A stretch of DNA of 64,000 bases from Marinobacter shengliensis (GCF_003007715.1 NZ_PXNO01000027.1:682001-746000), one strand, 5' to 3'; positions 41,331 to 51,991 are shown, counted from the stretch's first letter. The notes: generated by a model not told the origin, from the sequence alone. Program-made: numbers and translations.

Positions 41331-43157
41331 ATGTCGCCGCCAGCCAGGAAACCACAAGCAGACTCTTCCCCCCGAAAGGTGGTTTCAGAGAGGATTACGC
41401 AGGTTCTTTCGGGTATCCGGGTGCCGGATTTACCCTATCCGGCCGGAAAATCGTCACCTGAGTCCAATGCCGATTGGCGCCCGCTGTTGTTTTCCTGTTG
41501 GACGGAACAACGGGACGAGCGGGTAACGGATGTTCTGCGGTCGGTGCAGATCGAATGGACCGTGCGCCAGGTCAATGCAGCCTATCTGTCTGACCGGATA
41601 ATGGACGTGTTTCTGAAAACCAGTGGTTTGCATCGTGCCCTGGTTAGTCGTATTGCCAGATTACGGTTCTGGCTGGCGTGGCAGCTCGATACCCGCGGAA
41701 CCAATGTGTTCAGCGACGTTGTTCTTGACTGGTTGGACAACCTGCAGGAGTGGCGGGGGTGGAGTGATACCGGGGGGCGATCATCCAGGGTGTTGCTGGA
41801 CCAATTGGACAGCCTGGTTATCGCGGTGTCCGGCAGCTTTGAAAGTGGCCAGCCCGAACTGGTGGAGAGCTATTGTAAACAATGGCTTGATGACCGGGAG
41901 AAAGGTGAGCACCAGGTCAGCCGGTTGCGTGAACGCCTGCTTGAGACCGAGCGTGGTGCTTCGCGGCAGCGTCTTGCCGACCAGGTTTCCCGCGCGCTGA
42001 TCGGCAGGGCACTGACAGGGCGTGAGTTACCGGGGGTCATCAGTCGATTCATCATCGAAGACTGGTACAAGGTTCTCAAACAGAGCGTCTGGTCCGAGGG
42101 CACAGACAGTGAGCTGTATCGACACGCCAACAAACTGCTCGAGTGGTTGGTATGGCTTGGTGATCCTGCACTGTCGGACAGAGACCGGAACCGGCTTTAC
42201 CATGTAGGCGAGCAGATAGGAGACCGGATACAGGATGTGTGGACCCGGGCCCTCGGCCAGGAGTTACCGGAGAACGCTTTGGCGGATATTCAGACGGTTA
42301 TCGTAGCGCGTATCCGCGGCGAGGTGCCGGAACTCAAGCCTGCCCTGGGTAGCGGCACCAGTCTGACCTGGGACAGCCGTTGGCTATCGCTGGCTTCGGT
42401 AGACCCGCAACAGGCCGAGGGCTTTATCGGCCGCTGGTTTGTCGAAGGTGAGGGCGCCGCTGAGCAAAGGCGTTATTTGTTCGCGCTGCTCGAAGATAGT
42501 GAGGAAGTGCTCTGGACCAACGGCGCCGGCGTCAAGCTCGGCCTGCAGGACTGGGCGCTGTTCCTGGCAGATCTTGAAGCCGACACCCTGCGGCCCTTAC
42601 CGGCTCCGACACCGTTTGGTGAGGTGCTCTCGGAAACCGTGAATCTGTTGTTGAAGGTGTGCGAGAAACAGCAGAAACAACGTGAAGAGGCGGCTCGGGA
42701 AGCGAGGGCTCGGGCAGAGGCACTGCGAAAGGAGAAGGAAGCCGCCGAGCGCGCAAGAAAGGCCGAAGAAGAGGCAAAACAGGCAGCCCTGGAGCAACAG
42801 AGGGCCGAAGTGGAACGGCAGCGCCAGGAAGATGAGAAAGCGGAGCGCGAACGTCTCCAGAAAGAACGTGAGCTGGCGGCGGCCAAACAGGTGGATAGTA
42901 TTGGTTTGGGAGGCTGGATTGTACTGGCCGCCCAGAAGGATGATGAGGTACCGACCAGGCTGAAACTGGCGGTCAAGATTTCTGCATCCCGGAAGTTCGT
43001 GTTCGTGGACCGTCTGGGGCTTAATCGCCGTGAGTTTCTACACGATGAGCTGGTATCCGGGGTTGTATCAGGCCGCATCCGGATATTGGGGAGTGCAGCA
43101 GAGTTCGACGACACCCTGAGCCGGGTTGTTGGCCGGATCCGTGTTGGCCGTAACTGA
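41331..43157 (+). CDS. DUF1631 family protein
   Basis: 608 residues, no signal peptide or membrane helix. The N-terminal 430 residues are helical, with the DUF1631-like pattern (DVLRSVQIEWTVRQVNAAYLSDRIMD... FWLAWQLDTR). A long charged coiled coil follows (about 440-525, Lys/Glu/Ala heptads such as KEKEAAERARKAEEEAKQ). A compact C-terminal domain (about 525-600, GGWIVLAAQKDDEVPTRLKLAVK...KFVFVDRLGLNR) resembles a PilZ-like beta-barrel or ligand-binding module seen at the end of this family. No function is established. The PilZ gene 9 bases downstream suggests a joint role in c-di-GMP signalling. Confidence 0.8.
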   Translation: MSPPARKPQADSSPRKVVSERITQVLSGIRVPDLPYPAGKSSPESNADWRPLLFSCWTEQRDERVTDVLRSVQIEWTVRQVNAAYLSDRIMDVFLKTSGLHRALVSRIARLRFWLAWQLDTRGTNVFSDVVLDWLDNLQEWRGWSDTGGRSSRVLLDQLDSLVIAVSGSFESGQPELVESYCKQWLDDREKGEHQVSRLRERLLETERGASRQRLADQVSRALIGRALTGRELPGVISRFIIEDWYKVLKQSVWSEGTDSELYRHANKLLEWLVWLGDPALSDRDRNRLYHVGEQIGDRIQDVWTRALGQELPENALADIQTVIVARIRGEVPELKPALGSGTSLTWDSRWLSLASVDPQQAEGFIGRWFVEGEGAAEQRRYLFALLEDSEEVLWTNGAGVKLGLQDWALFLADLEADTLRPLPAPTPFGEVLSETVNLLLKVCEKQQKQREEAAREARARAEALRKEKEAAERARKAEEEAKQAALEQQRAEVERQRQEDEKAERERLQKERELAAAKQVDSIGLGGWIVLAAQKDDEVPTRLKLAVKISASRKFVFVDRLGLNRREFLHDELVSGVVSGRIRILGSAAEFDDTLSRVVGRIRVGRN

Positions 43158-43166
43158 GGATGGCTT

Positions 43167-43571
43167 ATGGTTGATGATAACTACGAGTTCGGAAGCTCCC
43201 AGGGGTTACCCGGTGGGCAGGACAATCGCGAGGAATATCGTTTAACCGCCAGGGCTCGGGCATGGCTGTGGCTTGAGTCACCTGAACCGGATGTTGAGGT
43301 ACAGGATGCCGTTCCTCTTGAATGCCAGATTCGCGATATTTCGGCGAGGGGCCTGAGCCTTGTCTCGTCGGAGCCGTTGGTGCTGAACTCGTTGCTGATG
43401 GCGGAGATCAGTCTTGGGCACAAAACGCAGCGGTTTCGGTTAATGGTGGAGGTTGTGTGGTGCCGTGAAACGGGCCAGGAATACCTGGTGGGTGTCCAGA
43501 TTCTGGAATCGGATGAGACGGATTATCTGGAATGGATGGATGCGGTTGCCACAGCCCTTGCTGAGAGTTGA
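43167..43571 (+). CDS. PilZ domain c-di-GMP receptor
   Basis: 134 residues forming essentially a single PilZ domain. It has both nucleotide-binding signatures: RxxxR (REEYR, residues 21-25) and the D/NxSxxG motif as DISARG. c-di-GMP binding is therefore expected, unlike the PilZ at 7127. The beta-barrel continues with FRLMVEVVWCRETGQEYLVGVQIL. It sits 9 bases after DUF1631 and before a bidirectional terminator, so the two genes form one unit. The downstream partner or target is unknown. Confidence 0.88.
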   Translation: MVDDNYEFGSSQGLPGGQDNREEYRLTARARAWLWLESPEPDVEVQDAVPLECQIRDISARGLSLVSSEPLVLNSLLMAEISLGHKTQRFRLMVEVVWCRETGQEYLVGVQILESDETDYLEWMDAVATALAES

Positions 43572-43572
43572 A

Positions 43573-43603
43573 CAAATAAGCCGGCACGGAGCCGGCTTAT
43601 TTG
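43573..43603. terminator. Bidirectional terminator, PilZ / fabI
   Basis: Perfect 13-bp inverted repeat CAAATAAGCCGGC / GCCGGCTTATTTG with a 5-base loop. The GC core is flanked by AT on both sides. It separates convergent PilZ and fabI. Confidence 0.85.
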
Positions 43604-43623
43604 ATGACGTCACAGGATGACAA

Positions 43624-44409
43624 TCAGGATTCCAGTTCGCTCATCCCGGTGATGTTAAAGCCGCCATCCACGTAGAGAATCTCACCAGTAATACCAGAGG
43701 CAAGATCGGACGACATGAACGCTGCGGCGTTACCGACTTCTTCAGTGGTGACGTTGCGGCGCAGGGGAGCCTGCTTGGCGTTCTCGGCCAGCATTCGGCG
43801 GAAACTCTTGATGCCGGAAGCAGCCAGAGTCTTGATCGGGCCTGCGGAAATACCGTTTACCCGAATACCTTCCCGGCCAAGGCTGGCGGCCATGTAGCGC
43901 ACGTTGGCTTCCAGTGAGGCCTTGGCAAGCCCCATGACGTTGTAGTTCTGCAGAACCCTTTCCGCACCGAGATAGCTCAAGGTCAGCAGGCTGCTGCCCT
44001 CATGCATCATCTTGCGGGCGCCCTTGGCCAGTGCGACAAAGCTGTAGGAGCTGATGTCATGGGCGATACGGAAGCCGTCACGGGTGGTCACATCCACATA
44101 GTTACCGTCGAGTTCATGCGCTGGCGCGTAACCAACGGCATGGATGATGATGTCGATGTTGTCCCAGTGTTTGTTGAGCTCGGTGAACACAGCGTCAATC
44201 TGCTCGTCACTGGCCACATCGCAGGGGAACGTCAGCTGACTGCCCCACTGATCCGCGAATTTCTCAACCCGGGACTGAAGCTTTTCGTTCTGGTAAGTGA
44301 AGGCCAGTTCAGCGCCTTCACGGGCGAATGCCTCGGCGATGCCGTAGGCGATGGAATGTTTGCTGGCTACACCAACAATCAGTGCTTTCTTGCCACTGAG
44401 GATTCCCAT
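43624..44409 (-). CDS. fabI: Enoyl-ACP reductase [NADH]
   Basis: 261 residues. Last reduction of each fatty-acid elongation cycle. SDR-type enzyme with catalytic Tyr156 and Lys163 (YNVMGLAK), the same numbering as E. coli FabI; cofactor loop [22 protein letters not shown]; and C-terminal [15 protein letters not shown]. Inferred to be of the triclosan-sensitive FabI type, in contrast to FabV. It is the last gene of the minus-strand run mltD-yejABEF-fabI, 68 bases after yejF. Confidence 0.96.
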   Translation of the reverse strand: MGILSGKKALIVGVASKHSIAYGIAEAFAREGAELAFTYQNEKLQSRVEKFADQWGSQLTFPCDVASDEQIDAVFTELNKHWDNIDIIIHAVGYAPAHELDGNYVDVTTRDGFRIAHDISSYSFVALAKGARKMMHEGSSLLTLSYLGAERVLQNYNVMGLAKASLEANVRYMAASLGREGIRVNGISAGPIKTLAASGIKSFRRMLAENAKQAPLRRNVTTEEVGNAAAFMSSDLASGITGEILYVDGGFNITGMSELES

Positions 44410-44477
44410 GGGTATCTGCTCCCTGTGTTCCTTGGTTTCAGCGCATTATCCCCGACATGCGTCGGCTGGGGTAACGG

Positions 44478-46076
44478 TCAATTGGTCGTAGGCTGATAAA
44501 AGAAAGCCGCGGTCAGCAGTTCCCGGGTGTAGTCCTGTTTCGGTGCCCGGAAAATAGCCTCAGCGGCCCCGTACTCCACTATCTGGCCGTTCTTCAGCAC
44601 CAGCAATTTGTGGCTGAGTGCCCGAACGACAGCCAGATCATGACTGATAAAGATGTAGCTTAGCTTATATCTGGCCTGAATTTCCCGTAAAAGCTCAATC
44701 ACTTGCTTCTGGACGGTCCGGTCCAGGGCGGAGGTAGGCTCATCGAGAATGATCAGTTCCGGCTGCAACACCAGTGCCCGGGCGATGGCAATGCGTTGTC
44801 GCTGCCCGCCGGAAAATTCGTGGGGGTAACGGTGCCTGGCGTCTGGGTCCAGCCCCACATCCTTCAGTGCCTGAATCACTCTGGCGTCGTGTTGCTCGGC
44901 ATCGTTGGTGTCGTGTATCTCTAGCCCTTCACGGACAATTTCAGCCACCGACATCCGGGGGCTCAGACTACCGAAAGGATCCTGAAAGACAATCTGGACC
45001 CGCTTGCGCCAGGGTCGGAACTGCTTCTGGGACAGAGGCCCAAGTTCGGTTCCCGCCAACCGGATACTACCGGTGCTGGCGGTTAACTTCAGTAGCGCAT
45101 GTCCGATGGTGGTTTTGCCACTGCCGCTTTCACCGACAATACCCAGTGTCTCGCCTGGTTGCAGGGCAAAACTCACGTTCTGAACCGCGTGGAAACTCTC
45201 CTTGACCTTGCCCAGCAGGTTCTTGCGAATAGGGAACTGAACATTCAGCCCCGTGACTTCCATCAGTGTTCTACCACCATCCGTCGGTGGGAGAGGGTTT
45301 TCTGGTGGTTCCGCATCAATGAGCTTCCGGGTATAGGGGTGCGCAGGCGCGGTGAACAGTTGCTCGGTGGCGGCTTCCTCAACGCATTTACCCTGTTCCA
45401 TAACCACCACTCTATCCGCATAGCGGCGGACAATGCTCAGGTCGTGGGTGATCATCAGAATGGCCATGCCGAGTTTCTGTTTCAGCGATTCCAGCAACTC
45501 CAGTACTTGTTTCTGTACGGTCACATCCAGAGCCGTGGTGGGTTCGTCGGCGATCAGCAGATCCGGTTCGTTGGCCAGGGCCATGGCGATCATGATCCTC
45601 TGTTTCTGGCCACCGGACAGCTGGTGTGGGTAGCTGTTCAGGCGCCGCTCCGGCTCGGGAATGCCCACCAGGTCGAGCAGTTCAATACAACGCTTTCGGG
45701 CCTGGGGGCCGCGCATGCCCTTGTGTAGCTCCAGAGTTTCGGTGATCTGCTTTTCAACCGTATGTAAGGGGTTGAGTGAGGTCATGGGCTCCTGGAAGAT
45801 CATGCTGATTTCCCGGCCGCGGATTTGTCGCAACCGGCTATCCGCAGCCGTCAGCAAATCTTCGCCACGATACAGAATCTTGCCAGAGGGATAACGGGCG
45901 TGCCGGGCATCCAGTAACCTGAGAACAGACAGGGCCGACACCGATTTGCCAGAGCCGCTTTCGCCCACCAGCGCCAGGGTTTCCCCAAGGCGAACCCGCA
46001 GCGACAGGCTGTCTACGACCAGCGGGCCGTTATCAAAGCGAATGGACAGGTCCGAGATGGTCAGGAGTTCACTCAT
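44478..46076 (-). CDS. yejF: Peptide ABC transporter, duplicated ATPase YejF
   Basis: 532 residues from the ATG at 46076 (the frame is open further, but the [14 protein letters not shown] start lies just 1 base after the yejE stop). Two complete ABC domains in one chain. Each has Walker A ([24 protein letters not shown]), signature LSGGQKQR / FSGGQRQR and Walker B LLIADEPT / LIILDEPT. This is the OppD-OppF fusion typical of YejF. Powers the YejB-YejE permease for uptake of oligopeptides delivered by YejA. Confidence 0.94.
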   Translation of the reverse strand: MSELLTISDLSIRFDNGPLVVDSLSLRVRLGETLALVGESGSGKSVSALSVLRLLDARHARYPSGKILYRGEDLLTAADSRLRQIRGREISMIFQEPMTSLNPLHTVEKQITETLELHKGMRGPQARKRCIELLDLVGIPEPERRLNSYPHQLSGGQKQRIMIAMALANEPDLLIADEPTTALDVTVQKQVLELLESLKQKLGMAILMITHDLSIVRRYADRVVVMEQGKCVEEAATEQLFTAPAHPYTRKLIDAEPPENPLPPTDGGRTLMEVTGLNVQFPIRKNLLGKVKESFHAVQNVSFALQPGETLGIVGESGSGKTTIGHALLKLTASTGSIRLAGTELGPLSQKQFRPWRKRVQIVFQDPFGSLSPRMSVAEIVREGLEIHDTNDAEQHDARVIQALKDVGLDPDARHRYPHEFSGGQRQRIAIARALVLQPELIILDEPTSALDRTVQKQVIELLREIQARYKLSYIFISHDLAVVRALSHKLLVLKNGQIVEYGAAEAIFRAPKQDYTRELLTAAFFYQPTTN

Positions 46077-46077
46077 A

Positions 46078-47100
46078 TCAGTTCTTTCTCGGGTCAAAGG
46101 CATCTCGTACGGCTTCACCTACAAACACCAGCAGCGTCAGCATCACCGACAGGGAGACAAAGGCAGAGATACCCAGCCATGGGGCATGGAGGTTGGCCTT
46201 GCCCTGGGCAATCAGCTCCCCCAGGGATGGTGAACCGGATGGCAGGCCAAAGCCCAGGAAATCCAGCGAAGTTAGCCCGGTAATCGCGCCAGTCAGGATA
46301 AACGGCAGAAAGGTGAGGGTGGCCACCATGGCGTTCGGCAGAATGTGCCGGAACATGATGTGCCGGTTACCCAACCCGAGCGCCCGAGCCGCTTTAACGT
46401 ATTCGAAGTTTCTCGCCCGCAGGAATTCAGCACGAACCACATCCACCAGCCCCATCCAGCTGAACAGCAACATAATGCCCAGCAACCACCAGAAGTTGGG
46501 CTGAACAATGGCGGAGAGGATAATCAGCAGATACAGCATTGGCAGGCCCGACCAGATCTCGATAAAGCGCTGGCCGAACAGGTCCACCTTGCCTCCGTAA
46601 AAGCCCTGAATGGCGCCGACGATCACGCCAACAATGCAGCTGGCGATGGTCAGGGTCAGACCAAAAACCACGGAAATCCGGAAGCCGTAGATGACCCGGG
46701 CAGCCACGTCCCGTCCCTGGTCGTCGGTCCCCAGCCAGTGTTCGGCGCTGGGTGGCGCGGGCGAGGGTACGCTCAGTTCATAGTTGATGGTGTTGTAGCT
46801 GAACTGGATCGGCGGCCAGAGTATCCAGCCGTTGGCCTCTATTTCGTCCCGGATGAAGCGATCCCGGTAGTCGGTTTCCGTGGGCAGAAAGCCGCCAAAG
46901 GTTTCCTCGGGCACCATCTGGACTACCGGGAAATAGACATCGCCCTGATAGGAGACCACCAGTGGCTTGTCGTTGGCGATCAGCTCTGCCACCAGGGAAA
47001 GACCGAACAGGGCCAGGAAAAGCCACAGTGACCAGAAACCACGGCGATTATTCCTGAAATTCCGCAGCCGGCGCTGTTGGATGGGCGTCAGTCGGGGCAT
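46078..47100 (-). CDS. yejE: Peptide ABC transporter permease YejE
   Basis: 340 residues. OppC-type permease with an extended N-terminus (first helix about 20-42, then a periplasmic loop DKPLVVSYQGDVYFP typical of YejE) and five more helices. The EAA-loop motif lies near residue 250 (RAARALGLGNRHIMFRHILPNAM) and contacts the ATPase. Starts 2 bases after the yejB stop and is followed by yejF after 1 base, so stoichiometric translation is likely. Confidence 0.94.
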   Translation of the reverse strand: MPRLTPIQQRRLRNFRNNRRGFWSLWLFLALFGLSLVAELIANDKPLVVSYQGDVYFPVVQMVPEETFGGFLPTETDYRDRFIRDEIEANGWILWPPIQFSYNTINYELSVPSPAPPSAEHWLGTDDQGRDVAARVIYGFRISVVFGLTLTIASCIVGVIVGAIQGFYGGKVDLFGQRFIEIWSGLPMLYLLIILSAIVQPNFWWLLGIMLLFSWMGLVDVVRAEFLRARNFEYVKAARALGLGNRHIMFRHILPNAMVATLTFLPFILTGAITGLTSLDFLGFGLPSGSPSLGELIAQGKANLHAPWLGISAFVSLSVMLTLLVFVGEAVRDAFDPRKN

Positions 47101-47102
47101 GA

Positions 47103-48188
47103 TTATGCGCCCTCCCGGCTTTCAAAATCGATGCGCGGGTCTACCAGCACATAGGTGATGTCGCTGATCAGCTTCAGAATCAAACCCATCAGGGTGAAGA
47201 TGTAGAGAGTGCCGAAAATCACCGGGTAATCCCGGTTCAGGGCCGCCTCGAAGCCGAGCAGGCCAAGGCCGTCCAGGGAGAAAATCACTTCAATCAGCAA
47301 GGACCCGGTAAAGAACAGGGACACCAGAACACCGGGCATGCTGGCGATCACTATCAGCATGGCGTTGCGGAACACATGGCCATAGAGTACCTGTTTTTCT
47401 TCCAGTCCCTTGGCACGGGCCGTCACCACGTATTGTTTACCGATTTCATCCAGGAACGAGTTCTTGGTCAGTAGTGTGAGGGTGGCAAAGCCGCCAATCA
47501 CATTGGCGGTAACCGGCAAGGCCAGGTGCCAGAAGTAATCGGCAATCTTCTGGTACCAGTTGAGCTCATCGAAATTCGGAGAGGTCAGGCCCCGGAGGGG
47601 GAACCAGTCGAAATAGCTGCCGCCGGCAAACAACACGATCAACAGAATGGCAAACAGGAAGCCGGGAATGGCATAGCCCACCACGATGGCAGAGCTTGTC
47701 CAGACATCGAATCGGGAGCCGTCAGACACGGCTTTGCGAATGCCCAGGGGGATGGAAATCAGGTAAATGATCAGTGTGGACCAGAGCCCCAGGGAAATGG
47801 AAACCGGCATCTTGTCGATGATCAGCTCAACGACGGTACGGTCCCGGAAAAAGGATTCGCCGAAATTGAAGGTCGCGTAATCCTTGAGCATCTTCAGGAA
47901 GCGTTCATGGGCGGGCTTGTCGAAACCGTACATCACCTCGATTTCTTTCAGCAATTCCGGTGGCAGGCCCCGGGAACCCCGGCTGTCGCCGGAGCTGGTG
48001 ACGACTTCGCCACCGGTATCACCACCGCCCGCCCGTGCCAGGGCACTGCTGCCGTGGCCTTCCATCTGGGCAACAAGCTGGTCAACCGGGCCGCCCGGTG
48101 CGGCCTGAACAATGATGAAATTGAGGAGCATTATCCCCACCAGTGTGGGGATGATCAGAGCAAGCCGCCGGAGAATGTAGATGCCCAT
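47103..48188 (-). CDS. yejB: Peptide ABC transporter permease YejB
   Basis: 361 residues. OppB-type permease: a first helix [28 protein letters not shown], then a long periplasmic insert (about 30-110) with a Gly/Ser-rich segment. The EAA motif is around residues 265-290 ([24 protein letters not shown]), and six helices are expected. C-terminal PRIDFESRE is family-typical. Precedes yejE with a 2-base gap. Confidence 0.94.
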   Translation of the reverse strand: MGIYILRRLALIIPTLVGIMLLNFIIVQAAPGGPVDQLVAQMEGHGSSALARAGGGDTGGEVVTSSGDSRGSRGLPPELLKEIEVMYGFDKPAHERFLKMLKDYATFNFGESFFRDRTVVELIIDKMPVSISLGLWSTLIIYLISIPLGIRKAVSDGSRFDVWTSSAIVVGYAIPGFLFAILLIVLFAGGSYFDWFPLRGLTSPNFDELNWYQKIADYFWHLALPVTANVIGGFATLTLLTKNSFLDEIGKQYVVTARAKGLEEKQVLYGHVFRNAMLIVIASMPGVLVSLFFTGSLLIEVIFSLDGLGLLGFEAALNRDYPVIFGTLYIFTLMGLILKLISDITYVLVDPRIDFESREGA

Positions 48189-48234
48189 TTAGGGGAGGAA
48201 TCCTTTCATTACAGCGTTGGTGACAGTCGATGGA

Positions 48235-50070
48235 TCAGCGGTTGATCCACCAGTTGTTCAGGTCGATACCATTTTTCGGTGTGACCTCAGGTCGCTGTAA
48301 ATGGTTCCAGTAGGCTACCCGGTCTTTGGTCAGGTGCCAGTGCGGAATCACATAGTGACTGTGCAGCAGTACCCGGTCGAGCGCGCGCACACGGTGCACC
48401 AATTGTTCCCGATCCGGTGCCTGGATCACCATGTCGACTAACTGGTCTACCACGGGGTCGTTAACACCCATGAAGTTTCGGGAGCCGGATACGTCCGCGG
48501 TGCTGGAGTGCCAGTATTCCCTCTGCTCGTTGCCCGGGGAGTCGGATTGCGGAAGCACCTGGGTGATCATGTCGAAGTCAAAGCTGCGTACTCGCTGGAT
48601 GTACTGGTTGCTGTCAACAAGGCGCACTGTGACGTCTATGCCCAGACGTTCCAGGTTGCGGGTAAAGGGCAGTACCACGCGTTCAAAACTCTTCTGGAAC
48701 AGCAGCACTTCAAAGCTCAGTTGCTTACCGCTTTCCTCGTGCACCATCTTACCGCCACGGATGCTGTAGCCGGCCTCGTTCAGCAGTTCCATGGCCGCCC
48801 GCAGATTGTCGCGCATGGACCGGCTGTCGCTGGTGTCAGGCGGAGTGTATTCGCGGGTAAAGACCTCCGGGTTCAGCTGATCGCGGAAGCGTTCAAGGAT
48901 GTCCAGTTCAGGGCCTTGAGGTAGACCGGATGAGGCCAGTTCACTGTTTTCGAAATAGCTGTTGGTCCGGGTGTACTGGTCAAAGAACAGGTTACGGTTA
49001 GCCCACTGGAAGTCAAAGCCGTAAGCCAGGGCCTGGCGGACCTTCGGGTTACTGAATACCGGCTTTCGGGTGTTGAAGACAAAACCCTGCATACCGCTTG
49101 GGCGTTGATGAGGGATGGCCTCGCGAACGATTCGGCCATCTTCGAAACGCCGGCCGGTGTAGGCGGTTGCCCAGTTCTTTGCGGAGGTTTCCTGGCGGAA
49201 GTCGAAGTTGCCTGCTTTGAAGGCTTCCAGCGCTACCGTGTCATCGTTGTAGTATTCGTACTGGATGCGCTGGAAATTGAAACGTCCTACACGTACGGGC
49301 AGGTCCTTTGCCCAGTAGTCTTCAATCAGCTCATAGGTAACAGAGCGCCCAGCATCAAACGAACCAATGCGGTAGGGCCCACTGCCCACCGGAATGTCCA
49401 GACCGTTTCGACCAAACTCCCGCTCTTCCCAGTAATGGGCCGGGAGAATAGGCATTTGCCCCAGGATCAGAGGCAGCTCACGGTTATCGGTTTCGCCGAA
49501 ATCGAATCGGATACGATGACTGTTCTCGATCGTGACCTTGCGCACATCCGCGTAGTAGTTGCGGTAGAAGGGGTGCCCTTCAGTGGTCAGGATACGGTGC
49601 GAGAACTCGACGTCTTTGGCGGTGATCGGGGTGCCGTCCTGAAATCTCGCTTCTTCCCGCAAATTGAATATGACGTACCGGCGGTCTTCGGGAAACTCCA
49701 CGCTCTCGGCAATCAACCCATACTCGGAGAATGGCTCGTCCGAGGACGATTCCATCAGGGTGTCGTAGACGTAGGTGCTGACGCCGGCGGCCGCCACGCC
49801 GCGAATCACAAACGGGTTGAAGCTATCGAACCCGTTGGATACCACGGACAGCTTCAGGGAGCCGCCTTTGGGCGCCTCGGGATTAACGTAATCGAAGTGG
49901 CTGAAGCCTTCCGGGTATTTCAACTCACCATGCATGGCGATCCCATGAACGGGCGCTGGCCCGTTTTCATGGTGATCGTCAGCAGCGGAAAAAAGCGGAG
50001 TGGCCATCAAGGCCAGGGATGTGATCAGTCCAGACAGGGTCAGGTGAGGTGCTTTCCGTGTTTTTGTCAT
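48235..50070 (-). CDS. yejA: Periplasmic peptide-binding protein YejA
   Basis: 611 residues. Signal peptide (about 1-31, TLSGLITSLALMATPLFSAA) and an SBP type 5 fold with FDYVNPEAPKGGSLKLS, YDTLMESSSDEPFSEYGLIAE and the FNTRKPVFSNPKVRQALAY element. Delivers peptides to YejBEF; homologues take up antimicrobial peptides such as microcin C in E. coli. It starts 12 bases after the mltD stop, so the transporter genes probably read through from the mltD promoter. Confidence 0.93.
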   Translation of the reverse strand: MTKTRKAPHLTLSGLITSLALMATPLFSAADDHHENGPAPVHGIAMHGELKYPEGFSHFDYVNPEAPKGGSLKLSVVSNGFDSFNPFVIRGVAAAGVSTYVYDTLMESSSDEPFSEYGLIAESVEFPEDRRYVIFNLREEARFQDGTPITAKDVEFSHRILTTEGHPFYRNYYADVRKVTIENSHRIRFDFGETDNRELPLILGQMPILPAHYWEEREFGRNGLDIPVGSGPYRIGSFDAGRSVTYELIEDYWAKDLPVRVGRFNFQRIQYEYYNDDTVALEAFKAGNFDFRQETSAKNWATAYTGRRFEDGRIVREAIPHQRPSGMQGFVFNTRKPVFSNPKVRQALAYGFDFQWANRNLFFDQYTRTNSYFENSELASSGLPQGPELDILERFRDQLNPEVFTREYTPPDTSDSRSMRDNLRAAMELLNEAGYSIRGGKMVHEESGKQLSFEVLLFQKSFERVVLPFTRNLERLGIDVTVRLVDSNQYIQRVRSFDFDMITQVLPQSDSPGNEQREYWHSSTADVSGSRNFMGVNDPVVDQLVDMVIQAPDREQLVHRVRALDRVLLHSHYVIPHWHLTKDRVAYWNHLQRPEVTPKNGIDLNNWWINR

Positions 50071-50082
50071 GGTTCTCGCACG

Positions 50083-51834
50083 TTATGGGCTGTTTCTTAT
50101 GTCCACGTAGAGTACCAGACTTTGGCCGGGTTGCAGATAACGGTTGGTATTAAGATCGTTCCATGATGCGATATCCCGCACATTCACCGAGAAGCGGCTT
50201 GCAATGGCAGACAGCGAGTCACCCTGGCGCACACGATATCCCACCTTGCGAACCATGGCGCTGTCCCGCTGGCTACTGGCAACATTCTTGGTGGGTTGTG
50301 CGGTTTTAGACCAGATCACCAGTTGTTTGCCCGGGATCAGTGGGTCGCCCGGCGCCATACCGTTCCAGGCCGCCACTTCCCGTACCGAAACCCGGTGTTC
50401 CCGGGCAATGTCCCAGAAGGTATCGCCACGGCGGACCGTGTAGTTAACCTTGTTGCCATCCCGTTGCCGCTCCTGGGTGCGTTGCAGGCGCTGGCTCTGG
50501 CTCAGCGCATAGGTCTCCGAACCCTTGGTGGCCGAGGGAATCAGCAGCTGTTGGCCGATGCGGATGAGATCGCTGTTCAGCTTGTTAACCTGCTGGATGA
50601 CGGAAGGTGTTGTCGAAAACTTTCGGGCGATGGTGTTCAGGCTATCGCCTTTCTGCACCCGGTAATTCTGCCAGGACACCCGCTGCTCGGTCGGGAAATC
50701 GGCAAGCGCTGTACGGAAGCCCTCGGCTTTCTCGACCGGAACCAGCAGCCGGTGAGGGCCATCCGGATTGGTGGCCCAGCGGTTATAGGAGGGGTTGAGC
50801 AAATAGATTTCATTGATTTCGACGCCAGCAAGTTCTGCGGCCTGAGCGATATCCAGTTGCGAGCCAGTATCAACCACCTCGAAAAACGGTTCGTTCTTCA
50901 GGGCAGGCAACTCGATGCCATAGGCTTCTGGGTCGTCAAAGATCTTGGCCAGCGCAATCAGCTTGGGTACGTAGTGCCGGGTCTCGGTGGGCAGGCTCAG
51001 CGACCAGTAGTCTGTGGACTTACCGGCGTTGCGGTTACGGCGAATGGAGCTGGATACTGTGCCGCCACCCGCGTTGTAGGCAGCCAGGGCCAGGGTGTAA
51101 TCGCCGTCAAAGCGGTTGGCCAGGCGGTCAAGGTACGTCAGGGCTGCGTCGGTTGCCGCAATGACATCCCGGCGGTCATCGTGCCACCAGCTTTGAGTCA
51201 ACCCGAAATACTTGCCGGTCGACGGGATGAACTGCCACAAACCCGCAGCCCGCCCGTGTGAATAGGCGAAGGGGTCAAAGGCACTTTCAACAATGGGCAG
51301 CAGTGCGAGTTCGTTGGGTAGACCACGTTTTTCGGTTTCTTCCAGGATGTGGTAGAGGTATCGGGAGCCACGTTCAACCACCCGGTCAATGTAGCGGGGG
51401 TGGCGGGCATACCAGTCCAGCTGTGCCTGAACCCGGGCGTTGTCAACGGAGTGGTCCATCTGGAATCCGGCCCGAAGCCGGTCCCATAAATCGGATTCCG
51501 AAGTGGCAACGTCCTGGCTGCTACGGGGGTTATCCAGTTTCTCCCGCGCTTCCCTGGCTTGCTTGCGCAGTTCGGGGGCGATGGCGTCGTCCAGCGGTGC
51601 GTCGCTGGCCTGATCACCGTTTCCGGATGCAACCGATTTCTTAAGGCCCTCGTCGCCCTGCGCAACAACGACTTCGTCAGAATCCAGGGGGTTGTTGCTG
51701 TCTGCGGTGTTGTTGTCTTCGCCAAACCAGGCTGACGGAGTGTGCCAGTTTTCAAGAACCTGACTGGTGCTGCAACCTGAGAGGAGGGTGCTGGCAATCA
51801 GCACATAAGACAATCGTTTCACCGACATAAACAC
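50083..51834 (-). CDS. mltD: Membrane-bound lytic transglycosylase D
   Basis: 583 residues. Lipoprotein signal with lipobox LLSGC (Cys21) and a polar linker. The SLT domain (about 150-290) has the catalytic Glu in LLPIVESAFDP plus GRAAGLWQFIPSTGK and AYNAGGGTVS. Three LysM repeats follow (about residues 400-450, 470-515 and 535-580), each starting 'Y.V..GDS/T...IA'. Cleaves peptidoglycan glycan strands to 1,6-anhydro products. First gene of the minus-strand run, with its own promoter. Confidence 0.95.
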   Translation of the reverse strand: MFMSVKRLSYVLIASTLLSGCSTSQVLENWHTPSAWFGEDNNTADSNNPLDSDEVVVAQGDEGLKKSVASGNGDQASDAPLDDAIAPELRKQAREAREKLDNPRSSQDVATSESDLWDRLRAGFQMDHSVDNARVQAQLDWYARHPRYIDRVVERGSRYLYHILEETEKRGLPNELALLPIVESAFDPFAYSHGRAAGLWQFIPSTGKYFGLTQSWWHDDRRDVIAATDAALTYLDRLANRFDGDYTLALAAYNAGGGTVSSSIRRNRNAGKSTDYWSLSLPTETRHYVPKLIALAKIFDDPEAYGIELPALKNEPFFEVVDTGSQLDIAQAAELAGVEINEIYLLNPSYNRWATNPDGPHRLLVPVEKAEGFRTALADFPTEQRVSWQNYRVQKGDSLNTIARKFSTTPSVIQQVNKLNSDLIRIGQQLLIPSATKGSETYALSQSQRLQRTQERQRDGNKVNYTVRRGDTFWDIAREHRVSVREVAAWNGMAPGDPLIPGKQLVIWSKTAQPTKNVASSQRDSAMVRKVGYRVRQGDSLSAIASRFSVNVRDIASWNDLNTNRYLQPGQSLVLYVDIRNSP

Positions 51835-51906
51835 AGCTTCCGGGTATTGGCCGGGTATGGACAGAAACCCGGCACATTAATGAGTTACGGTAACAAACAG
51901 GCTTGG

Positions 51907-51936
51907 ATTCTATGGGAGCCCTTTTCCGGGGGTCAA
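51907..51936 (-). promoter_or_regulatory. Promoter of mltD-yejABEF-fabI
   Basis: On the minus strand TTGACC (51936-51931), an 18-base spacer and TAGAAT (51912-51907) lie about 70 bases before the mltD ATG, in the 157-base gloB-mltD gap. A good sigma-70 match. Confidence 0.5.
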
Positions 51937-51991
51937 TACGGCTGATGTTACGGCTGTGAGAAGAAATGTTAAGAACTCAAGCATTAACAGC

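Noticed and set aside
46077..46118. Longer N-terminus for yejF overlapping yejE
   Set aside because: Extra 14 residues are not family-like and would lie within yejE; MSELL at 46076 directly follows the yejE stop.
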